Shown: positions 17,184 through 25,679, numbered from the stretch's first letter. The stretch is 64,000 nucleotides of DNA from Nocardia alba NBRC 108234 (GCF_001612665.1 NZ_BDAX01000019.1:186001-250000); one strand, 5' to 3'. Translations and numbers: made by a program. Notes: generated by a model not told the origin, from the letters alone.

Positions 17184-18365
17184 TCATCCGAGTCGTACCT
17201 CGAGTAGTCGGCGGAGATCGTCGACCGCGGGAGTCGGGTGACTGTCCGCCCGCCAGGCCGGTGTGATGTGCACGCCCTCGGAATCACGGTGCAGCACACC
17301 GATTTCGTGGAGGGCGCGGGTGCCGTCGGAACGGCGGCGAACGTGCAGGACTACCTGGACAGCGGCAGCCAGTTGGCTGTGCAGCGCTGCCCGGTCCATT
17401 CCACCGAGTGCCGCCAGTGCCTCCAACCGGGCAGGGACTTCCTGGGGCGAGTTGGCGTGGACCGTCCCCGCGCCGCCGTCGTGACCGGTGTTCAGAGCCG
17501 TCAGCAGATCGACGACCTCGGCACCGCGAACCTCGCCGACGACGATGCGATCCGGGCGCATCCGCAACGCCTGGCGGACCAGGTCGCGCACCGTAACGGC
17601 GCCTACGCCCTCGACATTGGCGGTCCTGGCGACCAGGCGAACAACATGCGGATGGACCGGGGCCAGCTCGGCGGCGTCCTCCACGCAGACAATTCGCTCG
17701 GCCGGGTCGACGGCGGCGAGCAGGGCCGAGAGCAAAGTAGTCTTTCCCGCTCCGGTACCACCGACGACCAGGAACGCGAGACGAGCGCGGACGATGTCGC
17801 CGAGTAGGCGGTGCGCGTCCGGCGGAATCGAGCCGGCGGCCGCCAGTGCGTCCAGGCCCTGGGTCGCGGGGCGGAGGATCCGCAGCGATAGGCAGGTGCC
17901 GTCGTGGGCGACAGGGGCGAGCACCGCGTGGAGTCGCACGCCGAACGCATCGCCCAGGGTGGCTTCGGTTCCGGCGAGTTTGCCGTCGACCCAGGGTTGA
18001 GCGTCGTCGAGGCGGCGGCCCGCGGCGAGGGCCAAGCGCTGGGCTAGGCGGCGGACAGCGGCTTCGTCAGCAAAGCGAACATCGGTCAGCTCCAGCCCGC
18101 GACCACGGTCGACCCACACCGCGTCCGGCCCGGTGACGAGCACATCAGCGACCCGAGGATCGTGCAGCAACGGCTCCAACAGCCCCGCCCCGGTCATCTC
18201 GGTCTGCAACAGGCGCAGGGCCCGGAGCAGATCGGTGTCGGCGAGCACGCCGCCCGCTTCGGTCCGGATCGCGGCCGCCAGTTGGGCGGCATCAGGGACG
18301 CCCTGATGTTCGGCGAGCCGCTCGCGGACGCGTTCGAGGAGGTCGACGGTGACAAAGGAGGTCAT
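17184..18365 (-). CDS. tadA: TadA-family secretion ATPase
   Basis: A 393-residue CpaF/TadA ATPase that powers Flp pilus assembly. Walker A is GGTGAGKTT, followed by the Asp box VCVEDAAEL, and the Walker B/His region RMRPDRIVVGEVRG then NTGHDGGAGTVHAN, all canonical. ATG 18365 (MTSFVTVDLLERV) is preceded by GGAG; an open frame to 18479 overlaps the upstream gene and is less likely. It corresponds to Rv3659c. Confidence 0.93.
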   Translation of the reverse strand: MTSFVTVDLLERVRERLAEHQGVPDAAQLAAAIRTEAGGVLADTDLLRALRLLQTEMTGAGLLEPLLHDPRVADVLVTGPDAVWVDRGRGLELTDVRFADEAAVRRLAQRLALAAGRRLDDAQPWVDGKLAGTEATLGDAFGVRLHAVLAPVAHDGTCLSLRILRPATQGLDALAAAGSIPPDAHRLLGDIVRARLAFLVVGGTGAGKTTLLSALLAAVDPAERIVCVEDAAELAPVHPHVVRLVARTANVEGVGAVTVRDLVRQALRMRPDRIVVGEVRGAEVVDLLTALNTGHDGGAGTVHANSPQEVPARLEALAALGGMDRAALHSQLAAAVQVVLHVRRRSDGTRALHEIGVLHRDSEGVHITPAWRADSHPTPAVDDLRRLLEVRLG

Positions 18366-18435
18366 CTCGCGCCGGCTCCGTCCATCCGGAGGTCCGCTGA
18401 AGGCACGCTCGCGTATCCGGCGATGACGGAGGTGG

Positions 18436-19587
18436 TCATAGATCGGCCCCGACCATCGAGAGGACGGCGTCGGCGGCATCGCGCAGGGGGCCTCGGCTGC
18501 GGACGCTCAGGCCACCGCGTTCGAGGCGGTAGGCGAGGCCGGCTTGCCCGCGAACCGCGGCGAGAAGGGGCAATCCGAGCAGTTCGGCCACTTCCGCTCC
18601 GCGCAGTCCACCGGGCGCCGGACCACGGACGACCAAGCCGCGGTTGGGGTTTCGCTCTCCCAGGTAGGCCGACACGACTTCGGCCGCGGCGATGGAGCGC
18701 AGCCTGGCCGCGACGACGAGGACCACCAGATCGGCGGCGTCGAGCATGGCGTCGGCAGCCGGCCCACGTTCACACGACACATCACAGACGACGAGATCGC
18801 CCGCATCCCTGCCTGATTCGATGACAGCGCGCACCGCCGCCGGAGCCAGTCCGACGAACGCTGGTGCCGCGGAATCCGCACCGGCCCGTGATCGCCCTCC
18901 GCTCGCGCCGCCGGCGGGCCGCGCTCGACCGCACGACAGCACCGCCAAACCGGGAGCCCCAGCGGGCAACGCATTGTGCAGCGCCGCAGCGGATACCCGG
19001 CCGTCTTCGATGATCAGATCCGGCCATCGCAACCCCGGTACGTTCTCCATGCCCAACACCAGATCTATCCCACCGTCGAGCGGGGCACCGTCGATCAACA
19101 CCGTGTCGCGACGCACCCGCCGCGCGGCCCCACGCAGGGCGGTCGCCGCGGCGAGCGTGGACGCCCCGGCACCGCCACCCGCGCCGACCACCGCGACGAC
19201 TATCCCTTCACCCGTGCGGGATTCGGCATGTTCGGCGAACTGTTCGACCAGCGTGACAGCGCCGGAGGGCAACGCGACAACTCGTTCGGCACCCACCGCG
19301 GTGGCCGCTTGCCAGTCGGGCACGGCGGGTTCCCCCTCGGTGACCACGACGACACCCGCCCGCCGCGGGAATCCGCCGCCCGCGGCGGCAACAGCGGCGG
19401 CGGTATCGAGGATCACCATGCCTGCCCCCGCCCACGCATGCCTACCGACCGGCATCACCCGTTCATCGGTGACGCGCTCGGCGGCCGCCGCGACTCGACG
19501 TACCTCCGCACGCAGCCGTTCGTCGCGCACGAGCACGAGTGCGGGCGCGATCGGTGGCGGACCACTGCGCATCGGGACTGGTTTCAT
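18436..19587 (-). CDS. ssd: Ssd/CpaE-like septum-site and pilus ATPase-like protein
   Basis: A 383-residue MinD/CpaE-like protein, the counterpart of Rv3660c (Ssd) and first gene of the tad operon. An N-terminal receiver-like region precedes a MinD-type domain whose P-loop reads GAGGGAGAST. Both Lys of the deviant Walker A are absent, so normal ATP hydrolysis is doubtful. Such proteins localise Tad machinery or affect septum placement. The start is uncertain: ATG 19587 or ATG 19572, neither with a strong ribosome site. Confidence 0.82.
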   Translation of the reverse strand: MKPVPMRSGPPPIAPALVLVRDERLRAEVRRVAAAAERVTDERVMPVGRHAWAGAGMVILDTAAAVAAAGGGFPRRAGVVVVTEGEPAVPDWQAATAVGAERVVALPSGAVTLVEQFAEHAESRTGEGIVVAVVGAGGGAGASTLAAATALRGAARRVRRDTVLIDGAPLDGGIDLVLGMENVPGLRWPDLIIEDGRVSAAALHNALPAGAPGLAVLSCGRARPAGGASGGRSRAGADSAAPAFVGLAPAAVRAVIESGRDAGDLVVCDVSCERGPAADAMLDAADLVVLVVAARLRSIAAAEVVSAYLGERNPNRGLVVRGPAPGGLRGAEVAELLGLPLLAAVRGQAGLAYRLERGGLSVRSRGPLRDAADAVLSMVGADL

Positions 19588-19935
19588 GCGACTCAGCGTT
19601 GCCGAGCGGCGAGTCGATCGACACCCCGAAAACACCGATTGTGGATAACTCGGGGGTGTGGAGAACTTTTGCGATCGTCCTGAAAATAGAGGACGGCCCC
19701 AGCCGGGGGGGAGGAGGCTGGGGCCGTCGGGTTCAGCCCCGGGGGGTCGGGCTGAACGCGCCTGGACTAAGTCCAGGTGTCAGCAATACTACACCCATCC
19801 CCTGCCGCGGGCGCAAGTAGCATTCGCCGACATTCTTCGGCGATTCGCGCCGCCCGGCGTCCCCAGGGCAAACCCTTTTCCATGGTGTGGACAGTCGATA
19901 CGGCGGTGCGCGCAGGTCGTGCCTATTCTGATGAC
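19588..19935. promoter_or_regulatory. divergent region with three consecutive hairpins
   Basis: This gap lies between ssd (minus) and the HAD phosphatase (plus). Three inverted repeats sit in a row: 13-base arms at 19692-19704/19716-19728; 9-base arms at 19731-19739/19749-19757; 7-base arms CCTGGAC/GTCCAGG at 19761-19767/19771-19777. A DnaA-box match (TTATCCACA, minus strand) is at 19640-19648. No coding gene is seen. The hairpins lie in the likely 5' leader of the HAD gene. Confidence 0.6.
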
Positions 19936-20796
19936 GTGACGTCAGAACGCGACCAGACCCCGCCCACGGAACCGAGTCTCGGCACAGCGGGCCGAGCTCC
20001 GGTGCCGGGCGGGCGGGTTGCCGCGTTCTTCGATCTCGACAAGACGGTGATCGCGAAGTCGAGCGCGTTCGTCTTCAGCAAACCCTTCTACGCGCAGGGT
20101 TTGATCAACCGCAGAGCCGTGTTGGAGAGCAGCTACGCGCACTTTTTGTTCCTGCTTTCCGGCGCCGATCACGACCAGATGGAACGGATGCGGGCAAACC
20201 TGGCCAACATGTGCGCCGGCTGGGATGTGGAGCAGGTGAAAACCATTGTGGCCGAGACACTTCACGATCTGGTCGACCCATTGATCTACGCCGAGGCCGC
20301 TGATCTGATCGCCGATCACAAGATCCGCGGCCACGATGTGGTGATCGTCTCGGCCTCCGGCGAGGAGATCGTCGGACCGATAGCGGAGGTGCTCGGCGCC
20401 TCACACACCGAGGCCACCCGGATGGTCGTCGAGGACGGCAAGTACACCGGCGATATCGAGTTCTACTGCTACGGCGAGGGCAAGGTCGCCGCCATCGAGA
20501 AGCTCGCCGCCGAGCAGGGCTACGACCTCTCGCGGTGCTACGCCTACTCCGACTCGGTGACCGATGTGCCGATGCTGAGCACCGTGGGCCATCCGACCGC
20601 GGTGAACCCCGACCGCGCGCTGCGCAAGGAGGCGGCGAGCCGCGGCTGGCCGGTGCTCACGTTCTCCAACCCGGTGTCGCTGTGGTCGCGCTTCCCGACG
20701 CCGTCCACCACCACCGTCGCCGCGACGGCAGCCGTGGGACTGAGCGCGATCATCGCCGGCGCGATCAGCTATCGACTGCTGCGCAAACGTCGCTGA
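19936..20796 (+). CDS. HAD-IB family phosphatase (SerB-like)
   Basis: A 286-residue HAD hydrolase with motif I FFDLDKT (about residue 35), motif II VVIVSAS, and motif III YAYSDSVTDVPML. It closely resembles Rv3661. The C-terminus has one hydrophobic helix (about 258-280) ending in basic residues, so it is probably tethered to the membrane. Substrate is not known; SerB-like phosphoserine phosphatase activity is only one option. GTG 19936 (VTSERDQ) is chosen because the family start aligns there; an ATG at 19882 or 19777 would add an atypical extension. Confidence 0.88.
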   Translation: MTSERDQTPPTEPSLGTAGRAPVPGGRVAAFFDLDKTVIAKSSAFVFSKPFYAQGLINRRAVLESSYAHFLFLLSGADHDQMERMRANLANMCAGWDVEQVKTIVAETLHDLVDPLIYAEAADLIADHKIRGHDVVIVSASGEEIVGPIAEVLGASHTEATRMVVEDGKYTGDIEFYCYGEGKVAAIEKLAAEQGYDLSRCYAYSDSVTDVPMLSTVGHPTAVNPDRALRKEAASRGWPVLTFSNPVSLWSRFPTPSTTTVAATAAVGLSAIIAGAISYRLLRKRR

Positions 20797-20869
20797 CCGA
20801 CCATCGTCCAGCACGAATCTCCGAGCGACACGCCGCATTCATGGGGATTCGGTAATGCCTTAGAAACTC

Positions 20870-20899
20870 TTGATGTGAATGCCATCACAGTGTAAGAAT
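20870..20899 (+). promoter_or_regulatory. promoter with perfect CRP site
   Basis: TTGATG (20870-20875) and TAAGAA(T) (20893-20899) are spaced 17 bases, a sigma-A-like promoter. Between them TGTGAATGCCATCACA (20874-20889) is an exact TGTGA-N6-TCACA CRP box. Centred near -24, it should hinder RNA polymerase when Crp is bound, although activation cannot be excluded. Confidence 0.75.
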
Positions 20900-20905
20900 G
20901 GAGTC

Positions 20906-21204
20906 ACGGAAGGACGGAAGGCCAAGACGGAGCCGGTGGAGAAGGTTTCGCCCCCCATCCCACCCTTCCCAGCACGGACACCAGGCACCCACGCGGAGCG
21001 CGCCGCGACAAGGCCGAAAGCGTTGTGGGCCTGCGAAATTCGAGCCGACGTCGGCGAACGCCTCGCACAGGTTGCGGGGATGAACCGGCGGGGTTGGGAT
21101 GATCGCCGAGGCCGCCCAACACAACCCACCCTGCACGCTTGGTAACCGGGTGTTCCGTGCTAGCGGGCGGTGAGGTCGAGCAATCGGCAACGCCGCCCGT
21201 TTTG
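20906..21204 (+). ncRNA. putative Ms1 / MTS2823-like small RNA
   Basis: A roughly 300-nt transcript is predicted from the promoter at 20870-20899 to an intrinsic terminator: CGGGCGG 21164-21170, CCGCCCG 21193-21199, then TTTT. No gene with normal codon use lies in it. In M. tuberculosis the abundant ~300-nt RNA MTS2823, homologue of M. smegmatis Ms1 which binds core RNA polymerase, lies between Rv3661 and Rv3662c. Here the flanking genes are the homologues of those two in the same orientation. Identity rests on position, length and signals, not on a sequence alignment. The exact 5' end is inferred. Confidence 0.72.
21164..21204. terminator. intrinsic terminator
   Basis: A 7-bp GC stem (CGGGCGG/CCGCCCG) with a 22-base loop is followed by TTTTG. 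It ends the Ms1-like RNA and also lies just past the stop of the convergent Fic-like gene. Confidence 0.75.
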
Positions 21205-21222
21205 ATGTGTCAGCGTCGCGGC

Positions 21223-21969
21223 CTACGACGCGGCCGCGTCGGCGATCGAGTTCGCCTCGCGGGCTCCGTCTTCCAGCGCGCCCGCGCAGAACAGCACCCA
21301 GCCGCCCACGCCCTCCGCGGTGCCCATCCCGAATCCGGCGGCCGCGTCGAGGTAGGCCTGGCGGCGGCGCAACCAGAACACCTCGGGCACGCCGAGGCTG
21401 TGCGGATCGAGCCCGCTGGACACCGCGACCAGCCGCGAGGCGGCGCGCGCGACGACACCGTCGCCGGTGCCGAACGGCCGCAGCGACAGCAGCTCGCCGT
21501 GCACGATCGCCGCGATCACCGGAGCGGGTGCCTTGCTCGACTGCACAGTTTGCGCGAGCATGTCGAGCCGTTCGGCGACGCCGGGGGTTGAGCGCGGACG
21601 ACCGAGTTCCTGCTCGTTGGTCACCAGATCGGCGGCGGCGAGCAGGTGCAGCCTGGCCAGCGCCTGCAGTGGCGCGCGCCGCCAGGTGCCGACGAGATTG
21701 GTGAGCGCGTCGCCGTCGAGCGCCTGCCCCACCCGCAACGCGCCGGCCAGCACCGGGTCGCTGACCCGACCGTCGGCGGGCAGGTCGGTGCTCGCGCCTT
21801 CGATGGCCGCCGAGGAGCGGGCGGCCCGCACAGCGGCCTCGGCGGCGGTGGTCGCCCAGCCGCGCCGGTTCGACTTGTGCCGGTGCACGGCCGCGAGCGC
21901 GTCACGCGCCTTGTCGGCGGCTTCGCGCACGCCGGGCAGGTCGACCAGGGGCTGGAGCGGATCAGTCAC
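21223..21969 (-). CDS. Rv3662c-like protein with degenerate Fic fold
   Basis: A 248-residue protein corresponding by position to Rv3662c. It carries SSAAIEGA (52-59), like the inhibitory motif of Fic proteins, and a late LRPFGTGDGVVAR (163-175) that aligns with the Fic signature HPFxxGNGRxxR. The catalytic His is Leu-Arg, Asn is Asp and the first Arg is Val. Active AMP transfer is therefore unlikely; a pseudo-enzyme or regulatory role is possible. The Fic relationship is my reading of motifs. The GTG start at 21969 is 9 bases after the stop of a 54-codon gene. Confidence 0.78.
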   Translation of the reverse strand: MTDPLQPLVDLPGVREAADKARDALAAVHRHKSNRRGWATTAAEAAVRAARSSAAIEGASTDLPADGRVSDPVLAGALRVGQALDGDALTNLVGTWRRAPLQALARLHLLAAADLVTNEQELGRPRSTPGVAERLDMLAQTVQSSKAPAPVIAAIVHGELLSLRPFGTGDGVVARAASRLVAVSSGLDPHSLGVPEVFWLRRRQAYLDAAAGFGMGTAEGVGGWVLFCAGALEDGAREANSIADAAAS

Positions 21970-21978
21970 GCATGGAGG

Positions 21979-22143
21979 TTACCGCTCGTACAGTGCGCCC
22001 CCCACCGTCACATACAACCCGCGCACGGTCGGCCAGCCACGATCCGGCCACGGCACCTCAGCGAGCCGCTTGGCCCCCGGCGTCACCGCCCTGCGCCGCC
22101 GCGCTTCCCGCTCGGCCAGCCGTTCAGCATCGATTCGATCCAC
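21979..22143 (-). CDS. small conserved-looking protein, 54 aa
   Basis: A GTG-started frame (VDRIDAERLAEREARRRR) ends in WPTVRGLYVTVGGALYER and stops 9 bases before the Fic-like gene. GGAG lies 4 bases before the GTG. Third codon positions are mostly G or C, and the sequence is protein-like: a charged helix, then a WPDRGWP turn, then a strand-rich end. It has no recognisable domain. Its tight spacing suggests a two-gene operon with the Fic-like protein, reminiscent of a small partner or antitoxin, which is speculation. Confidence 0.65.
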   Translation of the reverse strand: MDRIDAERLAEREARRRRAVTPGAKRLAEVPWPDRGWPTVRGLYVTVGGALYER

Positions 22144-22149
22144 CGGTCT

Positions 22150-22840
22150 CCACCCCCGCGATCAATACCGCTCCACCCCGGACGACTCCAAACTACGCCG
22201 ATGACCTGCGCACACGAAAGAATTCAAGAACCCAACCCCCGCACCGGTACTACCGGATCGCCCCACCGCACCGATCAGCACACCGCGCAAGTTGCCGACA
22301 CCCCCCGAATCAGCAGCCACGAACTCACCACCCCCGCCACAAACCCTCCCCACCGCGAACACCCCGGCCATTCCCCACACCCAGCCCATGCCTACCTCGA
22401 ACGCCCCACCACTGCCCACACCGAGCAATCCCTGGCCTCAACACCCCACCACTGACGCGGATCGCTCGGCGCGCCGCACCACTGTGCGGGCTGTGTACAA
22501 CACCGCAGTCAAAGCCGTATTACCCGCCGCGGGAGGACCGGAGCCCTTCGCCACCGGCGCCCCGGCCGGATCGTCTGCCCACACCCAGCAATCCCTAGCC
22601 TCAACACCCCACCACTGCCCACACCCAGCCCATCCCACCTTCAACACCCCCAATTACCCCGCACACCCAGCCTGTGCCCCACCTTCAAAACCGATGCACC
22701 CAGGGCGGTGCCCGCCCTCAAAAGACCCGCACACCCAACCGTGCCCACCTCCAACAACCGCCACACCCAACGGTTCCCCACCTCCAACAACCCAGCCTGT
22801 CCCGTCTTCAACAACCCTCCCAACCCACCCACCGCACTCC
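22150..22840. repeat. imperfect tandem G/T-rich repeat region
   Basis: About 690 bases with no gene. From about 22290 on, the minus strand repeats a loose unit of 30-40 bases with the core TTGGAGGTGGG then TTGGGTGTG; some units are near copies (CAATCCCT-GCCTCAACACCCCACCACTG on plus at about 22424-22455 and 22584-22615). The strand is strongly biased, C/A-rich on plus. Frames through it give only Pro/Thr or Gly/Val-rich text. Confidence 0.65.
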
Positions 22841-22992
22841 CGACCCCTAGGGAGGGACGGCCACGAAGTGGCCGGTCCGCGGCCGGCCCGCCGGTTAGCC
22901 GCCGGGGCGCACGCGACGAAGGAGCAAGCCCCGGCGGCTAACCGGCGGGCCATTCAGGGCCGCGGACACGCGCGCGCCAGCGCGCCAACAAA
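22841..22992. repeat. large palindromic dispersed repeat, copy 1
   Basis: The element begins CGACCCCTAGGGAG, contains GGCCACGAAGTGGCC, and ends with a CGCGCGCCAGCGCG hairpin. Its centre is a cruciform: 10-bp outer arms 22875-22884/22958-22967 and 24-bp perfect inner arms 22885-22908/22928-22951 around a 19-base loop. A shorter copy without the inner arms lies at 54718-54801. Both sit at gene 3' ends. Confidence 0.85.
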
Positions 22993-23061
22993 CACAGCGT
23001 CAAACCGTCCTGGGACTACCGAACACCTGTAAGCGAGCAACTCCCGCCCGGGCCACCACCG

Positions 23062-24753
23062 CTACCCCGCGAACAACGCCCGCCCCGGAATAGCCTCGAG
23101 CAACGCCCGCGTATACCCCTCACGCGGTGACGCGAACACCTCGTCGGTAGTGGCCGCCTCAACCACCTTCCCCTCCCGCATAACGAGAACATTGTCCGCG
23201 ATCTGCCGAACAACAGCCAGGTCATGCGTGATGAACAGATACGTCAGCCCCAACTCGGCCTGGAGATCATTGAGCAACGTGAGGATCTGCGCCTGAACCA
23301 GCACATCCAGCGCCGAAACCGCCTCGTCGCACACCACCATCTCGGGCGAGAGGGCCAGCGCCCGAGCGATCGCCACCCGCTGACGTTGCCCGCCCGACAA
23401 TTCGTTGGGATAGCGCCGCAGCACCGACGCGGGCAGCGACACCTTGTCGAGCAGGTCACGCACCACCGCTTCGCGTTCGGCCTTGGTGCCGATCTTGTGT
23501 ACCCGCAGCGGTTCCTCGATCGTGCGGAAGATCGAGTACATCGGGTCGAGCGAACCGTAGGGATTCTGGAAGATCGGCTGCACCCGCCGCCGGAATGCGA
23601 ACGCGCCCTTGCGGTCCAGCTTCGCGACCTCCTTACCGTCGAAATCAACTGTGCCCGAGGTTGGTTCGAGCAGGCCGAGCACCATTTGCGCGATGGTCGA
23701 CTTGCCGGATCCCGACTCGCCGACGATCGCGGTGGTGGTTCCCCCACGGACGGTGAAACTCACGTCGTCGACGGCCACGAAGTCCGTGGACTGCCACGGC
23801 CGTTTGCCACGGATCTTGAACGCCTTGGACAGGTTTCGCACATCGAGCACGGTGTCGCCGGCCCGGTCCGCGACAGTTTTCTCAGCCACCTCGACCGCCT
23901 GCGCGCGCACCTCGGACCGCTGCCGCGACGACGACATCCGCGATGCCGCCAGCGACGGCGCCGAGTTCACCAGCTTCTTGGTGTACGCGTGCTGCGGGTC
24001 ACGCAGAATCCGCAGTGCGGGACCGGATTCCACCACTTTGCCGCGATACATCACCACCAGGTGCTCGGCCCGTTCGGCGGCGAGGCCGAGGTCGTGGGTG
24101 ATCAGCAGCACCGCGGTCCCCAACTCGGTGGTGAGCTGTTCGAGATGTCCGAGGATCTGGCGTTGTACCGTGACGTCGAGCGCCGACGTCGGCTCGTCGG
24201 CGATCAGGAGTTTCGGCCTGCACGACAGACCGATCGCGATGAGCGCGCGCTGACGCATCCCGCCGGAGAATTCGTGCGGGTACTGGTTCACGCGGCGTTC
24301 GGCGTCGGACATTCCGGCCTCGGCCAGCAGTTCCACCGCGCGCTCGCGGGCCGCGTCGCCGGTAGCGATACCGTTGGCCACCAGGGTTTCCCGGATCTGG
24401 AAGCCGATCTTCCACACCGGGTTCAAGTTCGACATGGGGTCCTGGGGGACCAAGCCGATACCGTTGCCGCGGATCGCGACGATCTCCTTCTCCGACGCCT
24501 TTGTCAGGTCCTTGCCGTCGAACAGGATCGAACCGCCGGTCACCTTCCCGGTGCCAGGCAGCAGGTTGATGATGGCGTGCGCGGTCGTCGACTTGCCGGA
24601 GCCGGATTCGCCGACGATGGCGACGGTTTGTCCGGGGTAGACGGTGAGGTTCACTCCGCGAACGGCGGGGATCTGCTTGCCGTCGGCGGTGAAACCGACG
24701 TCCAGGTCCCGAATGTCGAGCAGCGGCTGCGGTGCGGACTTGTCGAGGCTCAT
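23062..24753 (-). CDS. dppD: peptide ABC transporter, fused double ATP-binding protein
   Basis: A 563-residue protein with two ABC ATPase domains in one chain, about residues 10-265 and 300-550. Each has Walker A GESGSGKST and an LSGG-type signature (FSGGMRQRA and LSGGQRQRV). It energises an oligopeptide/dipeptide-type importer and fuses what are DppD and DppF in enteric bacteria, as in Rv3663c. The start overlaps the dppC stop by 4 bases (ATGA). It is the last gene of the dppABCD operon; the palindromic repeat lies just downstream. Confidence 0.95.
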   Translation of the reverse strand: MSLDKSAPQPLLDIRDLDVGFTADGKQIPAVRGVNLTVYPGQTVAIVGESGSGKSTTAHAIINLLPGTGKVTGGSILFDGKDLTKASEKEIVAIRGNGIGLVPQDPMSNLNPVWKIGFQIRETLVANGIATGDAARERAVELLAEAGMSDAERRVNQYPHEFSGGMRQRALIAIGLSCRPKLLIADEPTSALDVTVQRQILGHLEQLTTELGTAVLLITHDLGLAAERAEHLVVMYRGKVVESGPALRILRDPQHAYTKKLVNSAPSLAASRMSSSRQRSEVRAQAVEVAEKTVADRAGDTVLDVRNLSKAFKIRGKRPWQSTDFVAVDDVSFTVRGGTTTAIVGESGSGKSTIAQMVLGLLEPTSGTVDFDGKEVAKLDRKGAFAFRRRVQPIFQNPYGSLDPMYSIFRTIEEPLRVHKIGTKAEREAVVRDLLDKVSLPASVLRRYPNELSGGQRQRVAIARALALSPEMVVCDEAVSALDVLVQAQILTLLNDLQAELGLTYLFITHDLAVVRQIADNVLVMREGKVVEAATTDEVFASPREGYTRALLEAIPGRALFAG

Positions 24754-25679
24754 CGGGTGCGCTCCTTCGGATCGAGCGCGTCGCGCACCGCGTCACCGAG
24801 CATGATGAAGCTCAGGACAGTAATGGCCAGCGCCGTCGCCGGATAGAACAGGATCGGCGAGGTGCGGATCTCGGTCTTGGCGCGGTCGATGTCGGCGCCC
24901 CAGGACACGATGCTCGGCGGCAGACCGACACCGAGATAGGACAGCGTCGCCTCGGTGACGATGAAGACGCCCAGCCAGATCGTGGCGACCACGATCAGCG
25001 GGCTCGCCGAATTGGGCAGCACGTGCTTCATCAGTGTGCCCAGGCGTGACACGCCCAGCGCCTTCGCCGCCGTGACGTACTCGCTGTTCTTGGCTTCGAT
25101 CACCGCGCCACGGGTGATGCGCGCGGCCTGCGGCCAGGTGAAGGCCACCAGGATCGCGACGACCGTCATGATCCCGGCGGGCCGCAGCAGTTGCAGCAGC
25201 ACGATCGCGGCCAGCACCATCGGAATGGCGTAGAAGATCTCGGCAATACGCGAGACGATCGTATCGAGCAGCCCACCGTAGAAACCGGAGATCGCGCCGA
25301 GGATGCCGCCTACCAGCAGGAACAGCATCGCCGATGCGATGCCGACGCTCACCGACGCGCGCGCGCCGTAGATGGTGCGCGCGTAGATATCGCAGCCCTG
25401 CTTGTCGAATCCGAACGGATGACCTTCGCGAGGGCCGTCCATGCCGAACTCACCCAGGCACAACCGCGGATCCTGGCTGGTGAACAGTGCGGGCCACACC
25501 ACCACGAGCAGGACGATCACGATCAACACCACCGAGACCCCGAACACCGGGTTTCGGCGCAGCCGCCGCCACGCGTCACCCCAGATGCTGGTCGGAGCGC
25601 CCCGGTCCACGACTCGGTCGGTGGCGAGCACCTCCACCTCGTCGGCGGGGGCCACGAAATGCTGTTGCTTGTCATGCAT
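24750..25679 (-). CDS. dppC: peptide ABC transporter permease DppC
   Basis: A 309-residue permease with five to six membrane helices and the BPD_transp_1 EAA-like loop (AAKALGVSRLGTLMKHVLPN). The long N-terminal cytosolic part is typical of the DppC/OppC branch. It pairs with DppB to form the channel for peptides or related solutes. The start region overlaps the dppB stop by 8 bases. It corresponds to Rv3664c. Confidence 0.95.
   Translation of the reverse strand: MHDKQQHFVAPADEVEVLATDRVVDRGAPTSIWGDAWRRLRRNPVFGVSVVLIVIVLLVVVWPALFTSQDPRLCLGEFGMDGPREGHPFGFDKQGCDIYARTIYGARASVSVGIASAMLFLLVGGILGAISGFYGGLLDTIVSRIAEIFYAIPMVLAAIVLLQLLRPAGIMTVVAILVAFTWPQAARITRGAVIEAKNSEYVTAAKALGVSRLGTLMKHVLPNSASPLIVVATIWLGVFIVTEATLSYLGVGLPPSIVSWGADIDRAKTEIRTSPILFYPATALAITVLSFIMLGDAVRDALDPKERTR

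Noticed and set aside
20879-21145. An 88-codon frame within the Ms1-like RNA locus
   Set aside because: It starts inside the CRP box, upstream of the predicted transcript, has no ribosome site and lacks domain or codon support.
22292-23032. Pro/Thr-rich and Gly-rich frames across the repeat region
   Set aside because: They arise from low-complexity repeats and the palindromic element; no start signals or domains.
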